This document shows positions 22,816-35,400 of a stretch of DNA of 64,000 nucleotides, in pieces (within the stretch, counting starts at the first letter, position 1; each line of letters starts with the position of its first letter). A program made the position numbers and the translations under genes. This stretch comes from Liolophura sinensis (taxonomy: Eukaryota > Mollusca > Polyplacophora > Chitonida > Chitonidae), in the NCBI RefSeq assembly GCF_032854445.1, contig NC_088305.1, positions 11,225,606 to 11,289,605 on the forward strand, in the 5' to 3' direction. The notes under the pieces were generated by a model. The model searched no databases. It had not been told where the DNA came from and worked only from the letters and a program-made list of their open reading frames with translations.

Positions 22816-23299
22816 GTAAAATTAGCAAATAACCCCGTCGTATTTTCTGATTTTCTGTCATTTGTTGGTAATTTTGCTTTGAATTCCGAGTTGCTATTAC
22901 GCTCACAATTAGAGTGACAATACTTCACCCTGCATCAGTTCATTCTAGCGACGGATAAACATAGGCACATTTTCCGTTAAAACAGCTCGGTTACCCAGTT
23001 GTCAGAGAAGCAATGAAAGGGTCAAAATGCCGTGGAGACAAGGAAAAACGATAGATGAAATATTATTGGATGGTGTATGTCTTGTGATCCAATGCAACAA
23101 CATTCTTGACTCCACATGTGAGCTGGATAATCGAACTGTGAAGGAGATTAAAATGAAATTCGAACAGTAGTAAACTGAAAGCTTTTCAGATAGCAGATCT
23201 GGCCAATACGGCGTGAGAGAAGATAGGCTTGAGTGTTTACCCACTGGCAGGGGAAAGTCACTCTGCTCCATTGCTCTCACTGACATGGAAATGACCTAT

Positions 23300-23402
23300 T
23301 TTATGGTGGTTTCCCCCGGTTTCCTCCCACCATAATGCTGGCCACTGTCGTATAAGTGAAATGTTCTTGAGTACGGCTTAAACCACCAATCAAATAAATA
23401 AA
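23300..23402 (+). mobile_element. SINE family 1 tail fragment
   Basis: GGTTTCCTCCCACCATAATG, then GTATAAGTGAAATGTTCTTG and CACCAATCAAATAAATAAAA, in the intron between exons f and g. Confidence 0.82.
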
Positions 23403-23618
23403 AAATATTTTATGAAGATTAACACAACTCGCCAAACTTTGACCTGTAGACGGAAACAAGGTGAGAGCGAGTTTTCAATCGTCATACACAGCCAGGTCTG
23501 CTTTCAGAATTCTTCCACTCACAAACACAGAAGTGATAAAATATTTTGCATCATGTGAAACAAAATTATTTTATTATAAATGTAAATAAATCAGACTGTA
23601 ATTATTGAAACTTTTCAG

Positions 23619-23792
23619 CAAAATCTGCCCTCCATGACACTCTCAAGGATGTCCTTCAGAAACAGAGGTCACGTCCCCGTGGCAACGACCTGATGTTTGT
23701 TGACATGGTAACGCTGGCGGGGATCTCAGAGGACACACAAGTAGAAGATCTGCTGACATTTATAGTTTGGGGAGTTCACAAGATGGCCTTCA
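23619..23792 (+). CDS. CYP20-B exon g
   Basis: Acceptor CTTTTCAG, donor GTATGT, 174 nt. AKSALHDTLKDVLQKQRSRP, then NDLMFVDMVTLAGISEDTQV, ending in the I helix WGVHKMAF. No minisatellite at its acceptor. Confidence 0.88.
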
Positions 23793-24004
23793 GTATGTAT
23801 AATATCTGGTGGTACGAATATACCTATGTTTTCAGTGAAAGTGAAGGATGTTAGTTTCAGTTTGTCATTCTCTCTTGGCCAGTCTTTAACACTAGTATCT
23901 GTGCAACAACTAGAAACTTAAAATCTCAAGAGAAGTAAATGTCACTTGCACAGAGGGATTGTAACTACAGTCATTTGTAAACCTTACAATTGAGTTTACA
24001 ATCA

Positions 24005-24600
24005 GTTGTTAATGCTGTCCATAGGTGTAAAACCCAAATAATGATAAAACTGTTCATACTGAAACACCTAAGTGTAAAACCCTAATAATGATAATGCTGT
24101 TTATACTGAAGCCCTAAGTGTAAAACCCAAATAATGACAATGCTGTTTATACTGAAACCCATAAGTGTAAAACCCAAATAATGATAAAACTTTTCATACT
24201 GAAACACCTAAGTGTAAAACCCTAATAATGATAATGCTGTTTATACTGAAGCCCTAAGTGTAAAACCCAAATAATGACAATGCTGTTTATACTGAAACCC
24301 ATAAGTGTAAAACCCAAATAATGATAAAACTGTTCATACTGAAACACCTAAGTGTAAAACCCTAATAATTATGATGCTGTTTATACTGAAGCCCTAAGTG
24401 TAAAACCCAAATAATGATAAAACTGTTTATACTGAAACCCATAAGTGTAAAACCCAAATAATGATAAAACTGTTTATACTGAAACACCTAAGTGTAAAAC
24501 CCTAATAATGATAATGCTGTTTATACTGAAGCCCAAAGTGTAAAACCCAAATAATGATAACACTTTTTATACTGAAAACCACCAAGTGTAAGACCAACAT
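24005..24600. repeat. ~46-bp minisatellite in a CYP20-B intron
   Basis: About 12 units of AAGTGTAAAACCCAAATAAT with an alternating pattern (ACACCTAAGTG and AGCCCTAAGTG variants), giving a higher-order period of about three units. Lies between exons g and h. Confidence 0.9.
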
Positions 24601-24667
24601 AATGATAAAAATTTTCTGACATCAACCAAATTTGCTCTCTGGCACAAAATTCTGTTTTGCTCTCTAG

Positions 24668-24788
24668 TGCTCAGTTGGGCGCTCTACTTCCTGGCCACGC
24701 ACCCAGACGTTCAGCAGAAGCTTGTGAAGGAAATATCGACAGCTTTGGGAGAGTCAGAAGTGAATGAAAACAATGTAGACAAGCTCAG
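24668..24788 (+). CDS. CYP20-B exon h
   Basis: Acceptor CTCTAG, donor GTGAGA, 121 nt. LSWALYFLATHPDVQQKLVK to VDKLR. Confidence 0.88.
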
Positions 24789-25136
24789 GTGAGAAACGCT
24801 AGAGCGTGTAAGTTGAGTGGACACATCGGGGCAGGCATTGGCACAAAGGTTAAATTTGGTTTGCTTTTTCAATCAGGTTTCGAAGTAGTAGGCCATCAAG
24901 CAAATCAGTCACAATTTAGGCCACACCAATTGTATTTGTTGTTTTACAGGTAGAATAAATTTTTTTTCAGCATTTGAAGAGAGTATAGAAATAACATTTG
25001 AAAATCATTTGTGGATTGTAGACTCAACAATTTTTGGGCCAATCAGCTGTAGGGAGAGTGAGACTTTAGCCAAATGATCAGTTGCTCCTTTAATCTGGTT
25101 ACGAGTTTCTTTTGGATATTTTGTTTGATGTTTTAG

Positions 25137-25248
25137 ATACCTGCGGCAGGTGTTGGATGAGACGCTCAGGTGCTCTGCACTTTCCCCTTGGTCAGCCAGG
25201 GTGCAGGATTTTGATACAGAGCTGGAAGGGCATAAGATTCCTAAAAAT
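25137..25248 (+). CDS. CYP20-B exon i (K helix)
   Basis: Acceptor TTTTAG, donor GTAAGT, 112 nt. YLRQVLDETLRCSALSPWSA: the ETLR motif is the P450 K-helix ExxR. Confidence 0.9.
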
Positions 25249-25795
25249 GTAAGTACACCTCAGTGTCATTATTATGCTATAATCGGAAAATGCCTGGTTT
25301 TATCTCCAGCTTAGGGCTGGATGGGTGATCTCCCATGTTCTAGGGAAAGCAGTTAACACTTGGGCGTGGTATGAGTTTGCGGGGCTGGGGAAAGAAAGGT
25401 CGTTGCGCGTGAAGAGCAGTTGCACGAGAAAGGCGAGGTCTGAGGGGTAATGTAGGCTGCTGGATGCGAGGAGTGTGGGGAATTGGGGGAATTTTCAAGA
25501 CATTCAGTCCAGACCCACTCACTTTTGCCAGTAGGGGTTCTAGCCATGATGCACAGGAGTGTGTAACGGCGAGCCTGTCCCTGGTTACTGTTCATTGTAT
25601 GTAATCACCATTTGCTACTGCTGCATCGGCCGGGAATTAGAACAGCCACTCTTGTTTACACTTCTAAGCAAACCTGAAAAGAACTGTCAGAATCATGTAA
25701 AAAATGAGTAACTTTTTCACGGACATAATTTAGGCCATTTACTATGTTTCAGTAAATTTTAAGCCAACACTTGATTTTCCTTCTCTCTTCCCAAG

Positions 25796-25860
25796 ACCCC
25801 AGTGATCCATGCCCTAGGGGTGGTGCTCCAGGGAGACACATGGTGGGCAGAGCCTAACAA
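25796..25860 (+). CDS. CYP20-B exon j
   Basis: Acceptor CCCAAG, donor GTAAGT, 65 nt. TPVIHALGVVLQGDTWWAEP. Confidence 0.88.
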
Positions 25861-26244
25861 GTAAGTAGTGTCCCTGCCTGGGTCAAGTACGCTTTTATTA
25901 GCTGTAAATGGCAAAGCTGATTTTTTAATGGTCGTTGGGTTTCTGCCTTCAAGATTTCACATCTGGAATGTAAATTAAGCCAACATGGTGGTACCTGGCC
26001 ATTCAGTGAGCAAGGTTTGGTTATGTGGGTGTTGACTGAGCTAATTCCAGCTCTTTTCAGCATGCTGAGTGTTGTTTTCTTTACAGAGAGTGACCTACTT
26101 CACTGTGAAAGGCGAAAATGTAAACTTGTGTATTGCCTTTTAAAGACACCAACTCTTGCTAGTGTGATTTTGACATGGTATTATTTCAGTGAATTGCACA
26201 GTATTGTTTTTTTTTTCCCTCAATTTCATTGTTGTTTTATGTTT

Positions 26245-26495
26245 ATCTGTTTATTTATTTGATTGGTGTTTTATGCCGTACTTAAGAATATTTCACTTAT
26301 ACAATGGTGATCAGCATTATGGTGGGAGTAAACCGGGCGGAGCGTGGAGGAAACCCATGACCATCCGCAGGTTGCTGGAATACGTTCCAACTTGTTGTTA
26401 GAGAAGAAGCTTGAACTCAAAGCGACCGCATTGGTGTGAGCCTCCTGAGCTATTACGCTGCGCTAGCACGCTAACCAACTGAGCCACGGAGGCTT
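26245..26495 (-). mobile_element. SINE family 1, near full length
   Basis: Reverse orientation: TTGATTGGTGTTTTATGCCG at left, and the tRNA-like head at right ending CTAACCAACTGAGCCACGGA. Lies in the last intron of CYP20-B. Confidence 0.9.
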
Positions 26496-26783
26496 CTTGT
26501 TGTTTTATGTTGTACATGTATTAATTATGCGGGTTAATTTTACGGGTGGAGAAAACTGACCTTGGATTTAACAATTGTTATTGAACAAGCTTCACACGTG
26601 GTTTTTCAGATTAACATGTAGCCTTGGCAAGAACAATGGAGGCTGAAGGTACATGTATTTTCTCAAACCTTTTCAAGCTGTAGCTAATAATTTTTGCCAA
26701 AGTCGACTGTGAAAAGCTCAAAGTAATGTTGCCATGTACAGTGGCAGTAAGACTTTGTTTTTTTTAACTTATTGTATCTATAG

Positions 26784-26982
26784 GTTTGACCCAGACCGCT
26801 TCAGTTCTGAGAACACTAAGTCCCGTACTCTGTTGGCATTTTCCCCATTCGGGTTTGCCGGAAAGCGTACGTGCCCCGGTGCTCAGTTGGCGTACTTGGA
26901 GGCAACGTCTGTACTGGTGACCTTGCTGCGTCAACACAAGGTCAAGATGGTGGAGGGGCTAGTCATCAATCCTGTGTACTGA
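26784..26982 (+). CDS. CYP20-B exon k (PERF and heme loop), truncated by TGA
   Basis: Acceptor TCTATAG. FDPDRFSSENTKSRTLLAFS, then the heme loop GFAGKRTCPGAQLAYLEATS. Stops at VEGLVINPVY because of TGA 26980-26982; homology continues in frame to 27036. Confidence 0.88.
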
Positions 26983-27287
26983 ATCGTCACTCACCCAGGG
27001 GACGAAATCTGGATCACGGTAGAGAAACGAAAGTGACTGTAAAGTATCCCTGTCATACTCAGCATGACACGTCTTTACTTACATTCTATGATGGATGAGT
27101 AAAATGGGGTTCAAGGTCAAAAAGGAAGGTTCAAGGTCAATTAAGGTTAGCATTGAAGAATTACCAATGAAAGCCTAGTTACAAACACATCAGTCAACAT
27201 CAAAAATGTTGAATGAAGATGGTGGTAAAATTGTTACAAGAAATTGTTAACCAGGTCAGATGTCAAAAGATGTGACATTGGTGAAGG

Positions 27288-27293
27288 AATAAA
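27288..27293 (+). terminator. Candidate poly(A) signal of CYP20-B
   Basis: AATAAA about 250 bp after the ancestral stop codon. Confidence 0.35.
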
Positions 27294-28074
27294 GGTAAAG
27301 GGTTGCTATCTCTGCTCGGCAAGTTGCTATTTTTCACTGTCCCAGCACTCAAGGACCATAGAACCGAAATATAAATCCTTTACAGACTAAAGCGTTTTTG
27401 AAGTCTAGACTTCTGGAACATCAGCAGAATGGTTTTGTTATCTGAGGATTTTTTATGTTTTTTTTGAGAGACTATGTTATGGCTGTATGTTTTAATTTTT
27501 AATATTCACTGATGGCTTTTGAACATACAGTTGTATAGATAGATGTTTTTAGTTTAATTAAAGTGGAGTTATGTTCTCTTTCGAAAGAAGAAAACAGTTG
27601 TTCTAAATGATCAAGGATGTTGATGGTTTATTAGCTCTGGGTGTTGGGGTGAAAGTGACAATCTTACAAAGTGTAGCAAATTCTTTTTTGTCTGTTATAA
27701 GATCTCATCTCTGTGACTGTATAAATACACATAGTCTGTCTTTATCTGGCTGTTCTATTGCAGGATCGTGAATAATTTTCGTTTGCTTTCACAGATGCAA
27801 AATGGTGCTTTTTTATGCTTGTTTTTATATTTAATGATAAAGAAATCTGTTAAATTTCACATGTACATTTAGATTACACAGATAGAGTGAATTTAAGTTT
27901 TGTTCAAAGTAAAAGATCATGTTTTGTTTTTTGTCTACACAGAATGGATACATGCAATATGACACAAAATTTGTTTCAAAGTAACACTAGGATACAGTTC
28001 ATGTTTTACAAAATCTTGCTTCTCTATGTGGACTTCATGATGATAGGAATGATATTTAAGGTGCACTCAAATCA

Positions 28075-28350
28075 GGGAAAACCTGAAATATCAGGGGAAT
28101 ACCTGGAGTATCAGCTAAATCCTGGAATATCAGAGAATACCTGGAATATCAGCTAAATCCTGGAATATCAGAGAATACCTGAAACATCAGCCAAATCCTG
28201 GAATATCCGCTAAATCCTGGAATATCAGAGAATACCTGGAATATCTGCCAAATCCTGGAATATCAGAAAATACCTGGAATATGAGGGAAAATCTAGAAGA
28301 CAGTGAATTTAAGATTTTAATGGTTTGATCCTGGAAGATCAGGGAAATTT
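28075..28350. repeat. Short ~18-bp repeat, AATACCTGGAATATCAG type
   Basis: Alternating AATACCTGGAATATCAG and TAAATCCTGGAATATCAG units, about 13 in tandem, degenerating at the right end. Confidence 0.8.
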
Positions 28351-29084
28351 GAAGGCTGCTGTAGTAGCTAGTAGTGATTCTTAAAAGTAAAAGGGCTCAA
28401 AATTTCTTGATCTATGCTGATATAGAATATAAAATTCAAATATACCCAGTACAAGAAATTTGTTGTGTGTTTTTAGTGAAGTTGTTTCAGAAATGCCAAT
28501 GTAGTTCTTGTGTAAAACGCACCAGCATACATTTGGAGAGAATTTCTGAAAGTAGCTGATCATGGCATTGAATTTAATCGAAAAACATTCTGGAATTTTA
28601 GTAATAATCGAATGGAAAGCCTTGGAATTTTCAAACCTTGTGGCTGTATGAGCCCTAGATATGTGGACAGAAGTGTATCTGATAACTTGCCAATCTCTCT
28701 CTAAGGCCTTTCGTGAATGTCATGCTGTGGTTAGACCCTGATTTTGCTCACATTTTGGGACCAATCCTATTTTATAAATTTCTGATGTTGTTGGTCGAAA
28801 CATATGTCTCTGGAAATTGTAAAACACGGTCTTTGTTTTACACACTCCTGAAATTGTAAAACATGATGTTTTTTTTTACACATTTATTTATGTTCTCTGC
28901 TTTTCTCAGACATGGACTATTGATGCTGTGTGCTTTTTGTTTGGAGTGGGGGGGGGGGAGGAAGGGATTAACAAATTGTTACATCACATTAAATATATCT
29001 GTTCATTTCAACAGGTCATTTTTGTCATTTTTTGCTGCATTCAGATTTAAGGCCTTTTTAACTGCTGCATGCTCTTGTTGGCGG

Positions 29085-29335
29085 GGGAGACTCAGTGGCT
29101 GAGTGGCTTTTAAAGTCGATAGCTTTTCAATCACAAGGACACATCAGGTGTGGGTTCAAACCTAGACATGGTCACTTCTGTTCTCACTGTTGTCGAGTTG
29201 TCGGTGACAGATTGGTGGTCATTTCACGAGGACGTGTATATCTGCCTGTCACATAAGGGAAAATTGCCAGTAATTTGCCAAAGGTTGGTGGTTTATCTCA
29301 GGCAGGTTTCCTCCACGTGAAACAAAAATGGATTG
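29085..29335 (+). mobile_element. tRNA-derived repeat, fourth family
   Basis: The head GACTCAGTGGCTGAGTGGCT with B-box-like GTGGGTTCAAACCTAG resembles a class II tRNA. The body ends in GGCAGGTTTCCTCCACGTGA. Related pieces lie near 21480-21580 and 33180-33310. Confidence 0.5.
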
Positions 29336-29339
29336 ACAT

Positions 29340-29608
29340 CATATATTTATTTATTTATTTGATTGGTGTTTTACGCCGTACTCAAGAATATTTCACTCAT
29401 ACGACGGCGGCCAGCATTATGTTGAGAGGAAACCGGGCGGAGCCTAGGTGTAACTCACAACCATCTGCAGGTTGCTGGCAAAGCTTCTCACTTAGGGTCG
29501 GAGAGAAAGCCAGCATGAGCTGGACTTGAACTCATAGCGACCGCATTGGTGAGAGACTCATTACACTGCACTAGTGCCCTAACCAACTGAGCCACGGAGG
29601 GCCCCTGA
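29340..29608 (-). mobile_element. SINE family 1, full length
   Basis: Reverse orientation: a TTTATTTATTTATTTGATTG tail, GTTTTACGCCGTACTCAAGA, and the tRNA-like head ending AACCAACTGAGCCACGGAGG. Confidence 0.92.
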
Positions 29609-29927
29609 CATCATGCAAGTGCTTATGGCGGTGAACAACAATTAACTACATGTCAGCAAGCAAAAAATCCTGAAGGCCATTTTCGGAATCGACGTGCTGT
29701 TCTTTTAAACACAAAACAAACCAACATATAACCAACTGTGTTGACTGTTATCATGTAATGTATGTATTTCTGATATGCCAAGCTGTTGTAGCAAAACCGT
29801 CCTGAGTCGCGTGAGAAACTACACATACATGTGTTTTATGTTTGAGCAATCAGTACAGTACTTCAAATATATGTTCATTATTTTGCATTATTCTTCTTCA
29901 ACAGCATCAGAAGATTCGCTCTATTTC

Positions 29928-30235
29928 TGAAGACCGGCCCTGATGGTAGAGCATTCGCTTTGGGGGCGGTAGATCCAGGGTCAATCCTGGGTAGGGTCAC
30001 ACCTAAGACCTTAAGACAGGAAATTGCAACGACTGGTTGACCAGTATGAGTATAATGGCTTGGGCGGGTGGCTTACTTGTGTTTGGTAAGTCGTCTCAGT
30101 GAAGCAGCATTAGGTACAAGAGCGGTGGAAATCTGTCCTGCAACAAGGAGGCACATCACATGTACATGCACTCTAGGGACTCTTACGTTGTCAGAAGTTC
30201 GTGTAGCTTTGTTGAGAGCTTCACAACATCTTGGT
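29928..30235 (+). mobile_element. SINE family 2
   Basis: tRNA-like head GGCCCTGATGGTAGAGCATT with B-box-like AGGGTCAATCCTGGGT. The body includes AAGAGCGGTGGAAATCTGTC and ACATGCACTCTAGGGACTCT, shared with 35331-35700. Confidence 0.8.
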
Positions 30236-32064
30236 TAATAAACTGCAAGCTTTGTATACTAACATTTTATTAATTGCATATGTTAAAACTTCGCTGTTAC
30301 ACATAACACATCTATATTCTGGAGTATACATCCACATGACCACAGGTTCACGTAATATTATTTTCTACTTAAAAACCATCTGCCCTACTTTTAAGTACAT
30401 CCACGTATATACTTAATAAAAAGTGTAATGATCGGTAATATTGTCGGGAATTATAATTAGCACTCGAAAATAAGTGAGGTAAACATAAACATTTATCTGG
30501 TACAAAAAAAAAGTAGCCCCATTTTTTACGAACTCACACAGTTTCACAAAATATGGTTTCACATGTGGAATTAGCACTTGATCAAATCTATACTGGAACG
30601 AAATTTTTCATTTTTGTGTGAAATCATTTTTTGGACTGTAAAGTAACATAAATACAGCATTTTTCTGTGGTACAAAAATAACTACGATGATGTCGTCAGA
30701 AACTGCCAAACATGAACGGAATTGGCACAATCTGTCATCAGGTATAATGTATATTATAATTATATTATCATAATGTTTATTATGGCACAAAATGTTACAA
30801 ACTGACACAGTTTGACAAAATTTTATTTTATGTCACGAATTATCCTCTGAAACTATTCTCAATTATATTGGCTCAAAATAAGGCATTTTTCTGTGGTGTT
30901 TAAAAAAAAGGAAGCACTATTTGTTACAAACTGACAGTTTCATAAATCATTTCATGTAAGGAATTAGCACTTCATAAAATGTGTAAAAGCAGAAAATATA
31001 TCACCATTTTATGGAAACAGAACTTTCTGTGTAAGAATGTACACAGTTTTTCAAAACATTATTTCACAAACAGAATTTAATTAGTTTTTATTTATCGTAA
31101 ACTTGTTTTTCATAAAAATTGACTTTACCAAGAATGAAACTCAGCTGTTCAAGACATTAACTCATTTGCGTTTGTTTTTCACCTGCATAGACTGCGCACA
31201 TGTACATAAGTGATTTGACTTTGAAAGAAAAGATTGCAAATAACCTAACCTGAAAGGTTAAGGGTAGAAACAAACCTAAGCGGCCAGAGAAATTTTTGTC
31301 TGACCTGCTTAGTAATTATAAATCAACTTATAATGATTGAACATTTACGAGGACGTGGAAACAGAAACCAAGGCATATTTGCGACAGCTGCTATATCTTG
31401 CACAAAGTTCATGTCAGTGTGCATGAAGGCCCTGTGTTAAATGAATGGACGATTTGAAGTTGACAATTATGATTCAAAAACATGTTAATACAAAGTGGAC
31501 AAATATTAACATTTAGAAAATAGTCTGTAAATCACGGCCTTTCCCCAAACCTCTAAGAAAATACTTGATTACTTTATTATATTTACACTTTTAAGCAACA
31601 TGTATAAAACAGTTAAGCTGTCTGACTTGCTGTATTGGCTGAATTGTCAAATTAAAACCAGAAGAAAACTATTATGATTTGTAAATATGAACAAATCATG
31701 GCCTGTGAATCCAGCTTTTAAAACACAGTTTGCTCTGTTTTCAGCTGGTTACCCAACAGGACAAACTTATGACTTAAAGGGTTCGTGAAACATAATTTTG
31801 CTTTATGCTTGTATAAAATAATGTTCTTCTAGTTAGAATTCGATAAACCAATACAAGAAATCAGATTGTGGAGACAGGTTTCAGCAGTGTATACATGTAT
31901 ATAATTGTAGACCTGTGATAGTCGCCTGATTTGCATCACTTATAAAAATAATTCTGACAGAAAATATGTATCAACAAGCATTCTAATTAATATTCCCCGT
32001 AAATAAGTAAACTTTTTCTTTTCTTTATTATTAGTTCACACACTCAACATTTACCATCACCATT
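30236..32064. other. Intergenic, no feature recognised
   Basis: AT-rich sequence between the tail-to-tail CYP20 genes with no supported gene. Several phrases such as TTTCTGTGGTACAAAAATAA and ACAAACTGACACAGTTT recur loosely (30500-31130), suggesting an old, decayed repeat. Confidence 0.45.
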
Positions 32065-32070
32065 TTTATT
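32065..32070 (-). terminator. Candidate poly(A) signal of CYP20-A
   Basis: AATAAA on the minus strand about 100 bp beyond the CYP20-A stop codon; a second lies at 32024-32029. Confidence 0.5.
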
Positions 32071-32167
32071 GTTTCATTTATCTTTTAAACAGAATATATA
32101 GTACTTTTTTCAAGTCAGATACATGGATATATACCTGTATCAAGTTCAGCTGTCAATCATTGCCACC

Positions 32168-32417
32168 TCATCGCTTAGCAACTTTAATCCACACCTCCTC
32201 ACTGACATGAGTCACAAGTCCAAAGACAGGCTTTATGTCCTGATCTTCAACCAGCTTGAAGCGGAACCTCCCAACTAGCGTTGCCAGGACAACGGCAGTC
32301 TCCACGTAAGCAAATCTGTAACCGGGGCAAATCCTCTTCCCCGCCAGACCAAACGGAGAAAACACATGACCTTGCCGCTTCTTCATGTTTTCTGCGCTGA
32401 ATCTCTCCGGATCAAAT
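32168..32417 (-). CDS. CYP20-A exon k (PERF, heme loop, C-terminus)
   Basis: Acceptor CTGTCAG, 250 nt to TGA at 32170-32168. FDPERFSAENMKKRQGHVFS, then GLAGKRICPGYRFAYVETAV, ending EEVWIKVAKR. Confidence 0.92.
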
Positions 32418-35400
32418 CTGACAGGAAAATTTAGCACCAGTATTCATTTCTTATGCCATACTAATTGTAACATTACGGCACTGGCCATAGTCAAATGGTC
32501 TGAGCTGTTAACTTTTCAAATGCTATGACAAACAACTTAAGGTGCAGGTTCAAACCCGGCTTTGGACAGGGAAGTTGTAGATTCTCTCGACCTTAGAGGC
32601 AAAGAAAACACTAAAATAAAGTACTTATCAGATGAAACATCATTAATCACTGTCCAAAAAAATAGTTTGAGTTATTTTTTTAGGATTTATCTAACCGACT
32701 ATTCTATTGTGGTTTGTTGGGACCCGGAGGGTATCAGTGACGTCACATCAATATTTTTGGCTTGAAATAGTTTGTTTCAAGGCCCATTTGTTAAATGCAT
32801 TCATAGCTCTAAATGAAGATGCATTCTGAATGATGAAATGCAGCAATTTTGGTGTGTCATGTGTCAAAAAGCTGAAATGACATCACTGGTCCCAATATGT
32901 CAGAAAAGTTTTAAAATGCATTTTACTTTTTACCGTCAAAAAATAATCTAAAAAAATAAATCCAACTAATTATTATAATAACAATATTTAATGATCTTTC
33001 ATCTGACGTACTTCATGCTAGTGTGCTCTTGGCCTTTAATATTTATGGGGGACCTGGGGGACAATAATCCATCAGCAATGCTCACAGGGCACTGTGAGCT
33101 GCCTAACATTTGTTGTAGACCATTTGTCTTCCAGCACTATGACGCACAAGTCTGTATGTCACATGCGTGGAAAGTTTGATCAAAAAGTTGTCAGATGTCG
33201 GTGGTTTACCCTGTGCGTCTCTATTTCTTTCACCCCAAAAACTTTTTTTTTTTTTCTTTCATGAGTGAAAAAGTCTCCATTATGGTCTTAAACAACAATT
33301 AAACCAATTAAGATAATTCTGCACCAGCAAAATGGAGGTACACATGTTACTTTGTATGTTGAAGAAACTGAACAGAACTCAAGAGATTTGAAGCAGTGGG
33401 AGCATGCTGCAAGGCACATAAATCAGGGTTCACGCTGCATGGCCTGTTAATCAGGCGTCATGCTGCAGGGCCAATAAATCAGGTGTCACGCTGCAAGGCT
33501 CCCTATTGAAATCTTGAATACAAGCGTCGCGCTGCAAGGCTCCCTATTGAAATCTTGAAAGCTGAAAGTAACAACAGTCTTCAAACCATGGCCGAGGTGG
33601 TTAGCGTGCAAGTGCGGCACAATGACCCATGAGCCTCTGACTAATGTAGTGGCTGTGAGTTCAAGTCCAGCTCATGTTGACTTCCTCTCCGGTCATACAT
33701 GGCAAGGTTTGACAGCAACCTGCGGATGGTTACGGGTTTCCTCCAGGCTCTGCTCAGTTTCCTCCAACCATAATGCCCGCCGCTGTCGTATAAGCGATGT
33801 ATTCTTGTATACAGCATGAAACAGCAATCAAACCAACAAATAAATCAAACCCTAGTCTTCTTTACCCTAGTCATCTTTACCTGAGATTCACACTGCATAT
33901 TGCTAAGATGCTACAGTACTGATACAGGCATTTTAACCTAAATCAAACCTCACCTTGTAGGGTCTGGCCAGTACTTCTCATCTTGTAACATGACTCCCAG
34001 GGCAGTTATTATTGGGGTCTGTAAACAGGCGATACAGAAATGAGTCAAAACTAGATGTTCATAAAACACATGTTCCCCCTCCCCCACCCCGCCCACCTCC
34101 TTTTTTCATTAAAACATTACGTGGAGTGTCAGGAAACACTCAGTTCAGCAGCTCAGACAAGACTGCTCAAAGCATAACACTTTAATAAACACAAAGAAAA
34201 TTGTAACAAATGTATAAATGCTGGTAAAAACGAAGAAAAAAAATATCGAACATTAAGGCAATGTTCTTAATAAATTGACGACATTATGACAATATCGCTA
34301 AGCGAGTGCATTTCTGAATCCTGCGTACAAAAAACATATTAATGCATACTGGTATTCTAATATACCTGACATGCACCTCGTGTTCTACAGACTGTGGATA
34401 AGGGCACAACAGCTGTAACTTTAGGCAAAAAAAAACCAAGGTAAGGCTAACATGTTTCATAATTCCTCAACCATTTTGCATGTGAAAGAACAACTTGTAA
34501 GTGCAGTTTATAATCATTTTTAATATGATTTTGGAGACAAAACTACATTGGATGCATTGGCCACGTTCAGGGCTTCTCGTAAAGTATAATTTTATCAGGC
34601 TACACAAAACGATGCCCTCAGAATATTCTTAAATAAACACCTTGCAAATATGCGGAAAGGTTGAAGAATTAAGGTATGCAAAAAAAAAAAAAGCTGAAAA
34701 TTGGTGAACCTGCTTGGATTTTGTTTAAACCACAGCCATTTCTTTTCCCTTGAGTAAGAGGCTGTCCATTATATTGGACTTTGTTTAATTCTGATGTTGT
34801 CCTATTCAAAGTTTCTGTCCAATCTAACTTGAGACAGAAATACACACATCAAAGATCCAATCACAACAGGTGCTCACCCTTTTCTGTATGAGGTATCCCC
34901 CCAGCTCCACGTCATCATCAAGGAACTTAGCAGCCCAGGGAGCCAGAACTGAGCACCTCAGTGTCTCCTCTTGAACTTGGCGAAGGTATCTGGAAAGGTA
35001 AATTGGGTGGTTAAATATCGCACAAGGTAAATTGTAACTAAATGCCTTGTTAAAGACATCAATGTTTAATTAATTGCTGGAATTAGGGTGCCCAGCTCTT
35101 TGTGCTAGGAACCCTATTGAAATTGCTCACATTATTCTTCCTAGACATCCACTTCTGTTTTATTTTCAATGTTCTCATTACCACATCGAATGCCATTTAC
35201 AGTCTCATGTTTTCAACTTGTTCTCACTGGAATACGCCATTAAATCCTAATCATTCTTCATTCTTCCTTGACATAAACGATTATAAAATGAATACCATTT
35301 GAGTTTCGATGAAACTTCATCAGCATACTACCAGCCCGGATAGCACAGTTGGTATAGCGTCCGCTTCGGGACCGGTAGATCCAGGATCAATCCTTGATCG

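Larger units (their letters stand above)
19448..27036 (+). pseudogene. CYP20-like P450 paralogue (CYP20-B), premature stop
   Basis: Nine plus-strand exons: c 19448-19617, d 21202-21347, e 22113-22280, f 22734-22815, g 23619-23792, h 24668-24788, i 25137-25248, j 25796-25860, k 26784-27036. All have GT-AG borders and phases identical to CYP20-A. About 412 residues are encoded; anchor and linker exons are not found. Present: ETLR in the K helix, FDPDRF, and heme loop FGFAGKRTCPG with its cysteine. Odd: the I helix reads WGVHKMAF, lacking the threonine pair of CYP20-A, and TGA at 26980-26982 replaces an expected glycine codon. The same frame continues for 17 sense codons (IVTHPGDEIWITVEKRK) to the older stop at 27034. 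CYP20 is an orphan, microsomal P450 family with no settled substrate. It may be a recent pseudogene or a slightly shortened protein; exons otherwise show no frameshift. Confidence 0.8.
27037..29084. other. 3' flank of CYP20-B and intergenic sequence
   Basis: No further gene seen. It holds the likely 3' UTR and a short repeat at 28075-28350. Small ORFs here lack splice context or similarity. Confidence 0.5.

Noticed and set aside
26980-26982. Selenocysteine reading of the in-frame TGA in CYP20-B
   Set aside because: The paralogue has glycine at this position, no cysteine/selenocysteine homologue is known in P450s there, and no SECIS-like element was recognised by eye in the 3' flank.
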